From contig JAJYTJ010000028.1 of NCBI GenBank assembly GCA_021793115.1, positions 1-30,159 of the forward strand: a stretch of DNA of 30,159 nucleotides, in the 5' to 3' direction. Shown here in pieces: positions 1 to 7,598 of this stretch; the stretch's first letter is position 1, and every line of letters begins with the position of its first letter. The DNA comes from Actinomycetes bacterium (GTDB lineage Bacteria > Actinomycetota > Actinomycetes > Actinomycetales > Cellulomonadaceae). The position numbers and the translations under genes were made by a program. The notes under the pieces were generated by a model that had not been told where the DNA came from, did not search any database, and saw only the letters and a list, made by a program, of their open reading frames with translations.

Positions 1-123
1 CCTGCCGAACCCCCGGGGCGACCCAGCACTCCCGACGAACCACCCCCCGCCGCGTCACCAACCGGGCCAACAGCCCGGACGACCACCCCTGCCCGCTGAG
101 CCCCTTGACTCACGGCGCGAAAG

Positions 124-570
124 CTAGGCGTCCGCCGACGAGGCAATCCCGGGCTCGCGGCGGCGCCGCAGCGCCACTAGCACGAGGAGGCCGAGCGCGG
201 TGCCGAGCGTGTTGAGGACCCAGTCCTGCAGCGTGCTCCAGCGGCCTGGGATCGCCAGCTGGATCGTCTCGATCGCCGCCGAGGTGACCGAGCCCGCGAG
301 CCACACCACCCACCAGCGCCGCAGCCCCAGCATCGCGCCGAGCAGCAGGCCGAACGGCACGAACAGCAGCAGGTTGCCGGCCGCCTCCGCCACGGGGAAG
401 GTCAGGGGGATGCCGTGGGCGGCGACCCAATGAATGGCCCGGCGCGCCAGCCCGAAGCTGTGGTGCTCGTCGCGCTGCGGCGTGAGGACGAGGGCAGCGA
501 GTACCAGGAGGTAGCAGGCGAGCGCCACGCGGCTCGCGGTGCGCGTCTGGGACACAGTGGCGGGCGGCAC
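124..570 (-). CDS. VanZ-like membrane protein
   Basis: This 148-residue protein resembles the VanZ family of small integral membrane proteins. Hydrophobic segments lie near residues 13-30, 60-80, 84-100 and 118-135. The Pro/Gly-containing stretch GNLLLFVPFGLLLG (about 65-78) and the following SAAIETIQL segment are typical of the family. VanZ is known from glycopeptide-resistance clusters, where it raises teicoplanin tolerance by an unclear mechanism; most chromosomal homologues are uncharacterised, so resistance should not be assumed. The GTG start at 570 is favoured because TACCCT lies on the same strand at 582-577, six bases upstream, the spacing of a leaderless transcript. The gene diverges from ugd with a short shared promoter region. 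Confidence 0.8.
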   Translation of the reverse strand: MPPATVSQTRTASRVALACYLLVLAALVLTPQRDEHHSFGLARRAIHWVAAHGIPLTFPVAEAAGNLLLFVPFGLLLGAMLGLRRWWVVWLAGSVTSAAIETIQLAIPGRWSTLQDWVLNTLGTALGLLVLVALRRRREPGIASSADA

Positions 571-576
571 CTGCCC

Positions 577-582
577 AGGGTA
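577..582 (-). promoter_or_regulatory. -10 box of a leaderless promoter for the VanZ-like gene
   Basis: TACCCT on the minus strand is followed by the six bases GGGCAG and then the GTG start codon, so transcription should begin at or within a base of the start codon. No clear -35 hexamer is visible. Inferred from spacing only. Confidence 0.5.
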
Positions 583-624
583 GGTGCCGGGCTGGGGCCG
601 CCGGGTGGTGTCCGGCGGGCCCGG

Positions 625-630
625 TAGGGT
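625..630 (+). promoter_or_regulatory. Possible -10 box for ugd
   Basis: TAGGGT lies 33 bases before the GTG start of the UDP-glucose dehydrogenase gene, giving a predicted leader of about 25 nt with a G-rich ribosome-binding stretch near 655-660. It faces away from the VanZ promoter at 577-582. Confidence 0.35.
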
Positions 631-662
631 CCCAGGGACGTCGTCGTCGAACGTGGGGGTAC

Positions 663-1991
663 GTGGTGAAGGTCTCGGTGATCGGGTGCGGCTACCTGGG
701 CGCGGTCCACGCGGCCTGCATGGCCCAGCTGGGCCACGAGGTGGTCGGCATCGACGTCGACGAGCGGAAGGTCGCGGCGCTGCGCCAGGGCAACGCTCCG
801 TTCTACGAGCCCGGCCTGCCGGAGCTGCTCGCGGAGGTCTCGACGACGGGCCGCCTGACCTTCTCCACCGACATGGCGCAGGCCGAGGGGGCCGCCGTCC
901 ACTTCGTGTGTGTAGGCACGCCGCAGGCCCACGGTGAGTTCCGGGCCGACCTCAGCTACGTCGAGGCGGCCACGCGCGGGCTCGCGCCGTACCTGCGCCC
1001 GGGGGACGTGGTGGCCGGCAAGTCCACGGTGCCCGTGGGCACGGCCGAGCGGCTGGCCCAGACGCTCGAGCCGACGGGCGCGGTGGTCGTCTGGAACCCG
1101 GAGTTCCTGCGGGAGGGCTACGCGGTGCAGGACACGCTCCACCCGGACCGCCTGGTCTACGGCCTGCCGACCGACGACGACGGCGCGGTCACCCCCGCCG
1201 GCGCGAAGGCCAGGGCCGCGCTCGACGAGGTCTACGCGGCCCCCCTGGCCGCGGGCACGCCCCTGGTGGTGACGGACCGCGCGACGGCCCAGCTGGTGAA
1301 GGTCGCCGCGAACTCGTTCCTCGCGACCAAGATCAGCTTCATCAACGCCATGGCCGAGCTGTGCGAGGCGACCGGTGCGGACGTCACCAAGCTGGCCGAC
1401 GCGATCGGCTACGACCCGCGGATCGGCCGCCGCTTCCTTAACGCCGGCCTTGGCTTCGGTGGCGGCTGCCTGCCCAAGGACATCCGGGCGTTCATGGCGC
1501 GGGCCGGCGAGCTGGGCGTGTCCGACGCGCTGGGGTTCCTGCGCGAGATCGACTCGATCAACATGCGCCGGCGGGTGCGCATGGTCGACCTGGCGCGCGA
1601 GGTGTGCGACGGCTCGATCGTCGGGCGGCGCGTGGCCGTGCTCGGCGCCGCGTTCAAGCCCGACTCCGACGACATCCGGGACTCCCCGGCGCTCTCGGTG
1701 GCGGCGCAGATGCAGCTGCAGGGCGCGCACGTGACGGTCACGGACCCGCAGGCCATCACCAACGCCCGGGCGAAGTGGCCGGACATCCGGTTCGCCGCCA
1801 CGGCGCTGGAGGCGGCGCGCGATGCCGACGTGGTGCTGCTGGCCACCGAGTGGTCCGAGTACCGCGACCTGGACCCGGACGAGCTGGGCGCCGTCGTGGC
1901 GAGCAAGGCCATGCTCGACGGCCGGAACGTGCTGGACCCCGCCCGCTGGCGCGCGGCCGGCTGGACGTACCGGGCGCTCGGGCGCCCCTGA
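663..1991 (+). CDS. ugd: UDP-glucose 6-dehydrogenase
   Basis: This enzyme oxidises UDP-glucose to UDP-glucuronate with two NAD+, supplying uronic acid for capsule, exopolysaccharide or wall glycans. The 442-residue length fits the UDP-glucose/GDP-mannose dehydrogenase family. The N-terminal Rossmann motif GCGYLG is at residues 8-13, and NPEFLREG lies near 144-151. The catalytic Cys269 sits in GFGGGCLPKD, and the C-terminal UDP-binding domain contains the AFKPDSDDIRDSP signature near 335-347. Two adjacent GTG codons (663 and 666) could start translation. No glycosyltransferase lies beside it, so the polymer it feeds cannot be named from the window; the VanZ-like and DUF4012 proteins nearby fit an envelope setting. 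Confidence 0.95.
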   Translation: MVKVSVIGCGYLGAVHAACMAQLGHEVVGIDVDERKVAALRQGNAPFYEPGLPELLAEVSTTGRLTFSTDMAQAEGAAVHFVCVGTPQAHGEFRADLSYVEAATRGLAPYLRPGDVVAGKSTVPVGTAERLAQTLEPTGAVVVWNPEFLREGYAVQDTLHPDRLVYGLPTDDDGAVTPAGAKARAALDEVYAAPLAAGTPLVVTDRATAQLVKVAANSFLATKISFINAMAELCEATGADVTKLADAIGYDPRIGRRFLNAGLGFGGGCLPKDIRAFMARAGELGVSDALGFLREIDSINMRRRVRMVDLAREVCDGSIVGRRVAVLGAAFKPDSDDIRDSPALSVAAQMQLQGAHVTVTDPQAITNARAKWPDIRFAATALEAARDADVVLLATEWSEYRDLDPDELGAVVASKAMLDGRNVLDPARWRAAGWTYRALGRP

Positions 1992-1999
1992 GCGGTCGT

Positions 2000-2177
2000 C
2001 GCGGCGCGCCCGTGCCCTGGGCCCGGGGACGTGCAAGCGTGGCTCGACCTAGCCGGCGGTCGCGGCGCCGGCCGTGCCCTGGGCCCGGGACCACGGGTGG
2101 TCGCCGCGGCGCCGGCCGTGCCCTGGGCCCGGGACTCGCCGGCTCGCCGGCTCGGTGGCTCGGTGGCTCGGTGGTGG
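2000..2177. repeat. Intergenic GC-rich direct repeats
   Basis: Between ugd and the CAP gene, CGTGCCCTGGGCCCGGG occurs three times (2011-2027, 2073-2089, 2117-2133). The second and third copies share an identical 30-bp block (2061-2090 and 2105-2134). The core contains GGGCCC and can fold on itself. It is followed by a short tandem GGCTCGGT tract at about 2149-2177. I see no gene in 1992-2259. Confidence 0.7.
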
Positions 2178-2259
2178 CGGGCGGCGGCGCGGCGTCCGGC
2201 GTCGGGGTCGACCGGTGGTGCGAGGTTCCCCCGACGGGGCGCGCTGCTGATGCCGGCAG

Positions 2260-2799
2260 CTATGGCCCGGTGAACAGCTGCGAGCAGAGCATGGTGTCGC
2301 CGTCGTGCACGCACGCGACCGTCATCGTCGTGAGGGACGGGTCGAGGATGTTCGCCCGGTGCCCGGGCGAGGCCATCCAGGCGGTGACCACGTCGGCCGG
2401 TGCCGCAGCCGCGCGGGACAGGTTCTCGGCGTCGGTGGTGGCCGGGGCGCACGCCCGGCGCAGGTCGTCGAGCGGGGCGTGCTCGAGCGGCCGGCCGACG
2501 AGGGCGGCGGCCCGCGCCTGCGCCACCGGTGCCGCGCACGCCGCCGGTGGGAGCCGCGGGAAGCCGGCTGCCACGCGGGCGTCGTCGGCCGCCTGCCGCA
2601 GGGCATCGGCGTAGCTGCCGGGATCGACCCCGGCCTGGGACGTGGCCGTCACCTGGGACGTGGCGGTGGCCGGACCTCCCGCCGCTGCCCCGGGTGACGG
2701 TGTGCCGCGCGCAGCCAGGACGACCGCCACGATCGCGAGGGCGACGCCGGCGACGACGAGCACGACCGCCGCGACCGGGACCCTGCGGGAGGCGCGCAC
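2260..2799 (-). CDS. Membrane-anchored CAP (SCP/PR1-like) domain protein
   Basis: This 179-residue protein has a short basic N-terminus, one membrane anchor or uncleaved signal (about residues 6-32), an Ala/Thr/Ser/Gly-rich linker and a small CAP domain to the end. CAP landmarks visible are LEHAPL, TDAENLS, the SPGHRANIL signature and a final SQLF strand. Bacterial CAP proteins are extracytoplasmic and mostly of unknown function. The reading frame is open further upstream into low-complexity DNA, and an ATG at 2853 is available. The GTG at 2799 is preferred because TATGCT lies six bases before it and because it places the anchor at the N-terminus. A second CAP protein is encoded at 13339-14535. 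Confidence 0.8.
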   Translation of the reverse strand: MRASRRVPVAAVVLVVAGVALAIVAVVLAARGTPSPGAAAGGPATATSQVTATSQAGVDPGSYADALRQAADDARVAAGFPRLPPAACAAPVAQARAAALVGRPLEHAPLDDLRRACAPATTDAENLSRAAAAPADVVTAWMASPGHRANILDPSLTTMTVACVHDGDTMLCSQLFTGP

Positions 2800-2805
2800 C
2801 GGCCC

Positions 2806-2811
2806 AGCATA
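2806..2811 (-). promoter_or_regulatory. -10 box of a leaderless promoter for the CAP gene
   Basis: TATGCT on the minus strand is followed by GGGCCG and then GTG at 2799. This supports the downstream start and argues that the repeat-rich DNA beyond 2853 is not translated as part of this gene. Confidence 0.5.
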
Positions 2812-2910
2812 GGGAGGCCTCGGCGCCGGCCATCGGCGCTCCGTGGGGTGCATGCGCGCCCGCTCACCGGCGCGTCGGCCGCTCCAGCGCCGCGCCCCGC
2901 GCTGGCCGCT

Positions 2911-3076
2911 CCCGTCGTCGTTCCCGTCGTCGTTCCCGTCGTCGTCCCCTTCGTGGTCCTCGTCGTCGTTCCCTTCGTCGTCCCCTTCGCGGTTCCGTCG
3001 TCGTTCCCGTCGCCGTCCCCCTCGTCGTCCTCGTCGCCGGTTCCTTCGTCGTCCCCGTCGTTGCCCCCGTTGCCGC
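2911..3076. repeat. Degenerate 9-12-mer low-complexity repeat (GTCGTCGTTCCC-like)
   Basis: About 165 bp consists of imperfect units such as GTCGTCGTTCCC and GTCGTCCCCTTC on the plus strand. Translation gives only low-complexity peptides: Val/Pro-rich on one plus frame, Ser/Pro/Phe-rich on another, Asp/Glu/Asn/Gly- or Arg-rich on the minus strand. None has a convincing domain or start. I treat it as non-coding repeat DNA within the gene-poor interval 2854-3662. Confidence 0.7.
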
Positions 3077-3170
3077 TCTCCTCGCGGGACCGGCCGAACC
3101 GCGCACGGAGCGACCTTCGTCGTCGGCCATAGCCTCGCCGGCGTCCTTACGCGCGTTCCCCGGCCATCAA

Positions 3171-3190
3171 GGGAGCGCAATGGCGCTCCC
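3171..3190. other. Perfect hairpin, 8-bp arms
   Basis: GGGAGCGC and GCGCTCCC are separated by the four bases AATG. No T-tract follows, so it is not a classical terminator. It lies in the gene-poor interval between the CAP gene and the MarR operon. Confidence 0.5.
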
Positions 3191-3320
3191 GTTCGCCCCG
3201 TCGCGGCCGCGGGCGCCCTCAGGCGCTCCCCGGAGGGCGTGCGCCGCCGCCCGCGCCGAGCGTCGAACGTACGAGGGACGTCGCGGGCGCGGCTGGTCCG
3301 GGCGCGGACGCGCGGGGGGC

Positions 3321-3339
3321 GGGGGGGGGGGGGGGGGGG
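3321..3339 (+). repeat. Homopolymer run of 19 G
   Basis: Nineteen consecutive G residues follow GGGGGGC at 3314-3320. Such a run is slippery in replication and error-prone in sequencing, so its exact length is doubtful. It could also form a G-quadruplex on the plus strand. Confidence 0.7.
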
Positions 3340-3516
3340 AACGATTCGACGATGCTCCGCGAGGTGCCGCGGGTGCGCGCCATGACGCCCTCGCCGCCGG
3401 CCCCGAGGTCGAGGGCGCCCTCCGGTGCGGTTGTCGGCTGCGGCGAGCGCGTGATGGCGCCTTCGTCGCGCCGGGCACGACCGAGGGCGGCCCTCGGCGC
3501 TGACGGGTGCCGAGCT

Positions 3517-3614
3517 GGGCCAGGGCCAGGGCCAGTGCCAGGGCCGGGGCCGGGGCCGGAGCGGAGGGGGCAGAGTGTCGACCCAGCGGCGGGACGGGGG
3601 GGGGGACAGGGGGG
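3517..3614 (+). repeat. G-rich hexamer repeat and G-runs upstream of the MarR operon
   Basis: The sequence moves from GGGCCA units to GGGGCC units (3517-3559), and then has G-runs at about 3566-3570, 3596-3605 and 3609-3614. The runs satisfy a G-quadruplex pattern on the plus strand, about 50 bp before the MarR operator. I see no gene here. Confidence 0.55.
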
Positions 3615-3662
3615 TGAACCGGCGGCGGGTGATGGCTGCGCGACGGTCGGCGGCCCAGATCG

Positions 3663-3675
3663 TTACCTCAGGTAA
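3663..3675. promoter_or_regulatory. Operator palindrome upstream of the marR-MFS operon
   Basis: TTACCT-C-AGGTAA is a perfect 6-1-6 inverted repeat in otherwise GC-rich DNA. It ends six bases before the -10-like TATGCT at 3681-3686, so a bound dimer would cover the core promoter. MarR regulators usually bind such palindromes in their own promoters, so autorepression of the operon is the likely reading (inference). Confidence 0.65.
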
Positions 3676-3693
3676 TGAGTTATGCTAAGGATC

Positions 3694-4119
3694 GTGGCCA
3701 CCACCAGCTCCGCCCTCGCCGGCGACCTCCGGCAGGCGATCGGCCGCACCCACCGCCGGCTGCGTGCCCAGGTCGGTGACGCGCACCTCTCCTACCCGCA
3801 GTACTCGGTGCTCATCGTGCTCACGCGCGAGGGGCCGACGACGCCCGGCCGGCTCGCGGAGCTCGAGGGCGTCCAGCCGCCGACGATGACGCGCACCGTC
3901 AACTGCCTGGCGGAGCTCGGCCTCGTGAGCAAGGGGCCCGACCCCGACGACGGCCGCCTCGTCGTCGTGAGCCTGACGCCGGCCGGCGAGGCCGAGGTCC
4001 GCGAGACCCGCCGCCGCCGCGACACCTGGCTCACGTCCCGCCTGGCGAAGCTGGCGCCCGACGACCGCGCGACGCTCGCGCGCGCCGCGGTGCTCCTCAA
4101 GGAGATCGCCGTCTCGTGA
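3694..4119 (+). CDS. MarR family transcriptional regulator
   Basis: This is a winged-helix MarR regulator of about 141 residues. Helix-turn-helix residues include the TPGRLAELEGVQPPTMTRTV stretch, and the wing is DPDDGRLVVVSLTPAG. Family members act as dimers, typically repressing an adjacent exporter until a small ligand binds. An ATG at 3682 is in frame, but it overlaps the likely -10 hexamer TATGCT (3681-3686). The GTG at 3694, seven bases beyond that hexamer, is the more likely leaderless start. The stop overlaps the start of the MFS gene by four bases, so the two are translationally coupled. The adjacent palindrome at 3663-3675 suggests autoregulation. Confidence 0.9.
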   Translation: MATTSSALAGDLRQAIGRTHRRLRAQVGDAHLSYPQYSVLIVLTREGPTTPGRLAELEGVQPPTMTRTVNCLAELGLVSKGPDPDDGRLVVVSLTPAGEAEVRETRRRRDTWLTSRLAKLAPDDRATLARAAVLLKEIAVS

Positions 4120-5423
4120 GCGCCACCTTCTCCTCCCTCAAGTACCGCAACTACCGGCTGTGGTTCACCGGGGCGCTGGTCTCCAACATCGGCACCTGGA
4201 TGCAGCGTGTGGGCCAGGACTGGCTCGTCCTCACCCAGCTGACCCACAACTCGGGCGTCGCGCTCGGCGCGGTCACCGGGCTGCAGTTCGCGCCGGCGCT
4301 GTTCGTCTCTCCGTTCGCCGGGGTCCTCGCCGACCGGATGAACCGCCGCAAGCTGCTGCTCATCACGCAGGCGTCGATGGGTGCGCTGGCGGCAGTCCTG
4401 GGAGCCCTGGTGATGTCCGGGCAGGTACGGCTGTGGCACGTCTACGCGCTTGCGCTCGCGCTTGGTGTCGCCTCGGCGTTCGACGCGCCGGTGCGCCAGA
4501 CGTTCGTCGCGCAGCTGGTGCCGAAGGAGAAGCTGGCCAACGCGGTCGGCCTCAACAGTGCCTCGTTCAACGCGGCCCGGCTGATCGGCCCGGGCGTGGC
4601 CGGCCTGCTCATCGCGGCGATCGGCACGGGCTGGCTGTTCTGGCTCAACGCGGCGTCGTTCGGCTGGACCATCCTCGCGCTGGTGCTGATGCGGAGCTCG
4701 GAGCTGCACGCCATGCCGATGGTGCCGCGCTCCAAGGGACAGATCCGCGCGGGCCTGGCGTACGTCCGTGGCCGGCCGGACATCCTCGTCATCATGGTCG
4801 TCGTCGGCGTCGTCTCCGCGTTCGGCCTGAACTTCCAGATGACGAGTGCGCTGATCGCCCGCACGGTGTTCCACAAGGGAGCGGGGGAGTACGGGCTGCT
4901 CGGTTCCGTGCTGGCGATCGGCTCGCTGTCGGGTGCCCTCATCGCCGCCCGGCGCGAGCACCCGCGGGTGCGGCTCGTCGTCGGCGCCGCGCTGGGCTTC
5001 GGTGTGGCCGCGAGCCTGCTCGCGGTCATGCCGACCTACCTGACCTACGCCGTGCTGTGCGTCCCGGTGGGGCTGGCCTCGCTGACGATGATGACCGCGG
5101 CCAACGCCACCATCCAGATGAGCACCGAGCCGCAGATGCGCGGGCGCGTCATGGCCCTCTACATGATGGTGTTCCAGGGCGCGACGCCGATCGGGTCGCC
5201 GATCGTCGGCTGGATCGGCCAGCAGTTCGGGGCCCGCTGGGCCATCGGCATCGGCGGCATCACCGCGGTGCTGGTCGCCGTGGCCGCGCTCCTGTGGGTG
5301 GGGCGCTCGATGCACGTCCGCGTCCGGTACCGGCCCGACGAGCACCCGCGCCTGCAGGTGACGTGCCCGACGGAGAACGTGCTCCCGTCGGCGCGGGACC
5401 TTGGGGCGCGCTCGGCGGTGTGA
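4116..5423 (+). CDS. MFS transporter, EntS-like exporter
   Basis: This 435-residue protein has the hydrophobicity of a 12-segment major facilitator. It shows the loop 2-3 signature GVLADRMNRRK (about residues 68-78) and the N-terminal FSSLKYRNYRLWFTG / WMQRVGQDWLVL pattern of the EntS/MefA-like subgroup. That subgroup exports siderophores or hydrophobic drugs; the substrate here cannot be read from sequence. The GTG start shares GTGA with the marR stop, so the two form an operon controlled by the palindrome at 3663-3675. The predicted role is inducible efflux under MarR repression. The last 40 residues are hydrophilic. Confidence 0.9.
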   Translation: MSATFSSLKYRNYRLWFTGALVSNIGTWMQRVGQDWLVLTQLTHNSGVALGAVTGLQFAPALFVSPFAGVLADRMNRRKLLLITQASMGALAAVLGALVMSGQVRLWHVYALALALGVASAFDAPVRQTFVAQLVPKEKLANAVGLNSASFNAARLIGPGVAGLLIAAIGTGWLFWLNAASFGWTILALVLMRSSELHAMPMVPRSKGQIRAGLAYVRGRPDILVIMVVVGVVSAFGLNFQMTSALIARTVFHKGAGEYGLLGSVLAIGSLSGALIAARREHPRVRLVVGAALGFGVAASLLAVMPTYLTYAVLCVPVGLASLTMMTAANATIQMSTEPQMRGRVMALYMMVFQGATPIGSPIVGWIGQQFGARWAIGIGGITAVLVAVAALLWVGRSMHVRVRYRPDEHPRLQVTCPTENVLPSARDLGARSAV

Positions 5424-5484
5424 TCGCGGGTGAATCGGGGGCCGAGGCGACCTCGACACCTGCCCGATATGTCACGATCGTCGC

Positions 5485-7503
5485 GTGACTTCCCCCTCGG
5501 CTGCCGGAGACGAGGCCGCCCTCGACGCGGCTGGCGAGGCGGGTCCGGCGGGCCGGGCGGCGGCAGGCGAGTCGGCGACCGGCGAGCCGCCCGACACGTC
5601 CGCACCCGGGCGCCATACGGCTGACGAGCCTGCACCCCGGCGCGACGCGCCCGACGAGCCTGCACCCCGGCGCGACGTGCCCGACGAGCCTGCACCTGAG
5701 GCGGCTCCACCTGCGGAGCCCGGCGTCGGTGACGGTGTGGTCGACCGCAGCCGGCCGGGCACCAGGCGGCTGCGGCGGCGACTGCTCGTCGCCGTGCTCG
5801 TCGTGCTGGCCGCCGTCGTCGTCGCCGCGGGCTGGCTGGCCTTCCGCGTCTACCAGGCCGGGCATGCCCTGCTCGCCGCCCAGGACGGTGTGACGGCGAT
5901 GGCCCAGCGCGCGCATGACCGCGACCTGCCCGGCGTGCAGGCCGCGCTCCCAGGTGTGCGGGCGGACCTGGACGCTGCGCGCCGCGCGGTTGATGACCCC
6001 CTGTGGCGCGCGAGCACCGCCCTGCCATGGGCCGGCAGGCAGCTCGGCGCCGTGCGCACGGTCACGATCGCGCTCGACCAGGTGGTGACCGAGGCGGGCC
6101 CGGCGCTCGACGCGGCCGACACCGTCCTGGCGGCGCAGCACACGGGTGGCCAGCTCAACCTTGGGCCGCTCCTGGATGCCCTGCCCCAGATCCAGGCTGC
6201 CGCGAAGCAGGTGGACGCCGCATCCCAGGCCGTGGCGGGCATCGACGCGGCCGGGCTGACGCCGCGTCTGGCCGCACCGGTGGCGGCGCTGCAGCGGCAG
6301 CTCGAGCAGGTGTCGGGACCCGCGCGTTCCGCCGAGCAGATAGCGCGGCTGCTGCCGAGCATGGTCGGCGCCGACGGCCCGCGTTCGTACCTCCTTGTCT
6401 CCCTCAACTCCGCCGAGCTGCGGACAGGGGGCGGCATCGTCGGAGCGATGGCGGTCCTCAGGGCGGACCACGGCTCGATCACCCTGGTCGGCCAGCGGTC
6501 GACTGCCGCGTTCCCCGGCCTTGCCACCCCGATCCTCCCCCTGACGCCGGAGGAGACGGCGATCCACACGGACGTCTTGGGTCGCTGGATCCAGAACGCC
6601 ACCATGACCCCGGACTTCCCGCGTACGGCCCAGCTGGTGGCGGCCCGCTGGGAGGCCACCACCGGCCAGCACCTCGACGGGGTGATCGCGACCGATGCGG
6701 TGGCTGCGGCGCAGCTGCTGAAGGCGACCGGTCCGGTCACGATCGCCGGAGGCGTCAGGCTGCAGGCGAGCGCGCTGCTCCGTCAGATGCTGCACGACGC
6801 CTACCTTCAGCTGCCGTACAAGGGCGGCGACAACGCCGCGGCGGACGCCGTGTACGCGGAGGCCGCCACCGCGATCTTCCACGCCGTCGCCGACGCCCAG
6901 GGCGACCGCCTTGCGGTCGTCGCGGCGCTCAGCCAGGCCGCGGGCGAGGGCCGGCTGCGGATCTGGTCGGCGCACGATGCGGAGGAGCGTGACCTGATCA
7001 CCAGTGGCGTCGGCGGGGCGTTCCTCACCGGCGACACGGGGAACGCCGTGGGCGTGTTCCTCGACGACGGCACGGAGGGCAAGCTCGACTACTACCTCAC
7101 GACGAAGGTCAGCGTCGAAGACATGACGTGCACCGGCCCGAACCCCACGGCGACAGTGCGGCTCGACCTGACCTATTCGCCCCCGGCCAACGTCGCGAGC
7201 GAGCCGGTGTACGTGACGGGGCCGCGCAAGGGCGGCCTTCCGACGGGTTGGCTCGCTACCAACATCTCCGTGTACACGCCGGTGGGGGCGACTCTCGGTG
7301 CGCTGCGGCTCGACGACGGGTACGTCTCCGGCACCGCCGCGACCCAGGACGGCCGTGCCGTGCAGGTGGTCACGTCATGGCTGCCTCCCGGTGGCCATGC
7401 CACCTACCGCGCGACCGTGCCGGTCCACGGCTCGTCGCTCACGGTCTGGAGCACACCCACGCTGACGTCCGAGGGGATGCAGACCGTCACCTGTCAGGGG
7501 TGA
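5485..7503 (+). CDS. DUF4012 membrane-anchored extracellular protein
   Basis: This 672-residue protein has three parts: an acidic, Pro/Ala-rich disordered head (1-90), an Arg cluster with one membrane segment (about 93-121), and a long extracytoplasmic region matching DUF4012. Recognisable pieces are a helical section with LDAARRAVDDPLWRASTALP, the SYLLVSLNSAELRTGGGIVGA core, and a late beta-rich part with paired cysteines. DUF4012 proteins are common in actinobacteria, often near polysaccharide genes, and have no established activity. The GTG at 5485 is the most upstream plausible start. A short spacing and a hairpin over the stop codon separate it from the LAFTG surface protein, so a shared surface role is possible but unproven. 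Confidence 0.8.
   Translation: MTSPSAAGDEAALDAAGEAGPAGRAAAGESATGEPPDTSAPGRHTADEPAPRRDAPDEPAPRRDVPDEPAPEAAPPAEPGVGDGVVDRSRPGTRRLRRRLLVAVLVVLAAVVVAAGWLAFRVYQAGHALLAAQDGVTAMAQRAHDRDLPGVQAALPGVRADLDAARRAVDDPLWRASTALPWAGRQLGAVRTVTIALDQVVTEAGPALDAADTVLAAQHTGGQLNLGPLLDALPQIQAAAKQVDAASQAVAGIDAAGLTPRLAAPVAALQRQLEQVSGPARSAEQIARLLPSMVGADGPRSYLLVSLNSAELRTGGGIVGAMAVLRADHGSITLVGQRSTAAFPGLATPILPLTPEETAIHTDVLGRWIQNATMTPDFPRTAQLVAARWEATTGQHLDGVIATDAVAAAQLLKATGPVTIAGGVRLQASALLRQMLHDAYLQLPYKGGDNAAADAVYAEAATAIFHAVADAQGDRLAVVAALSQAAGEGRLRIWSAHDAEERDLITSGVGGAFLTGDTGNAVGVFLDDGTEGKLDYYLTTKVSVEDMTCTGPNPTATVRLDLTYSPPANVASEPVYVTGPRKGGLPTGWLATNISVYTPVGATLGALRLDDGYVSGTAATQDGRAVQVVTSWLPPGGHATYRATVPVHGSSLTVWSTPTLTSEGMQTVTCQG
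5622..5695 (+). repeat. 30-bp in-frame tandem repeat, about 2.5 copies
   Basis: Units start at 5622, 5652 and 5682 and begin GACGAGCCTGCACC. They encode DEPAPRRDAP / DEPAPRRDVP / DEPAP in the disordered head of the DUF4012 protein. Because the period is a multiple of three, copy changes would lengthen or shorten the cytoplasmic head without a frameshift. Confidence 0.8.
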
Positions 7504-7520
7504 AACGGGCATTTCACCCC
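7497..7520. terminator. Hairpin over the DUF4012 stop codon
   Basis: GGGGTGAAA (7497-7505) and TTTCACCCC (7512-7520) are perfect 9-bp arms around a 6-nt loop. The left arm contains the TGA stop. No U-tract follows, so it may be a weak terminator, an RNA-stability element or an attenuator before the next gene. Confidence 0.5.
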
Positions 7521-7598
7521 AAGGCGGCTTCGCTCTGGCGCCACAAGGGGGCAGAATCGGGCAAACGGTTCAATTCGCCCACACCACCGGGAGTCACA

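Noticed and set aside
124..570. VanZ-like gene as evidence for glycopeptide resistance
   Set aside because: No vanHAX or vanRS genes are present; VanZ-like proteins are widespread in actinobacteria without resistance.
2848..3132. Val/Pro-rich reading frame through the 12-mer repeats as a membrane or collagen-like protein
   Set aside because: The peptide pattern is a by-product of the DNA repeat; no ribosome-binding site, domain or stable third-position bias supports translation.
3171..3190. Hairpin GGGAGCGC-AATG-GCGCTCCC as a CelR/CebR operator
   Set aside because: The half-sites resemble the cellulose operator, but four extra bases separate them and no sugar-utilisation gene is adjacent.
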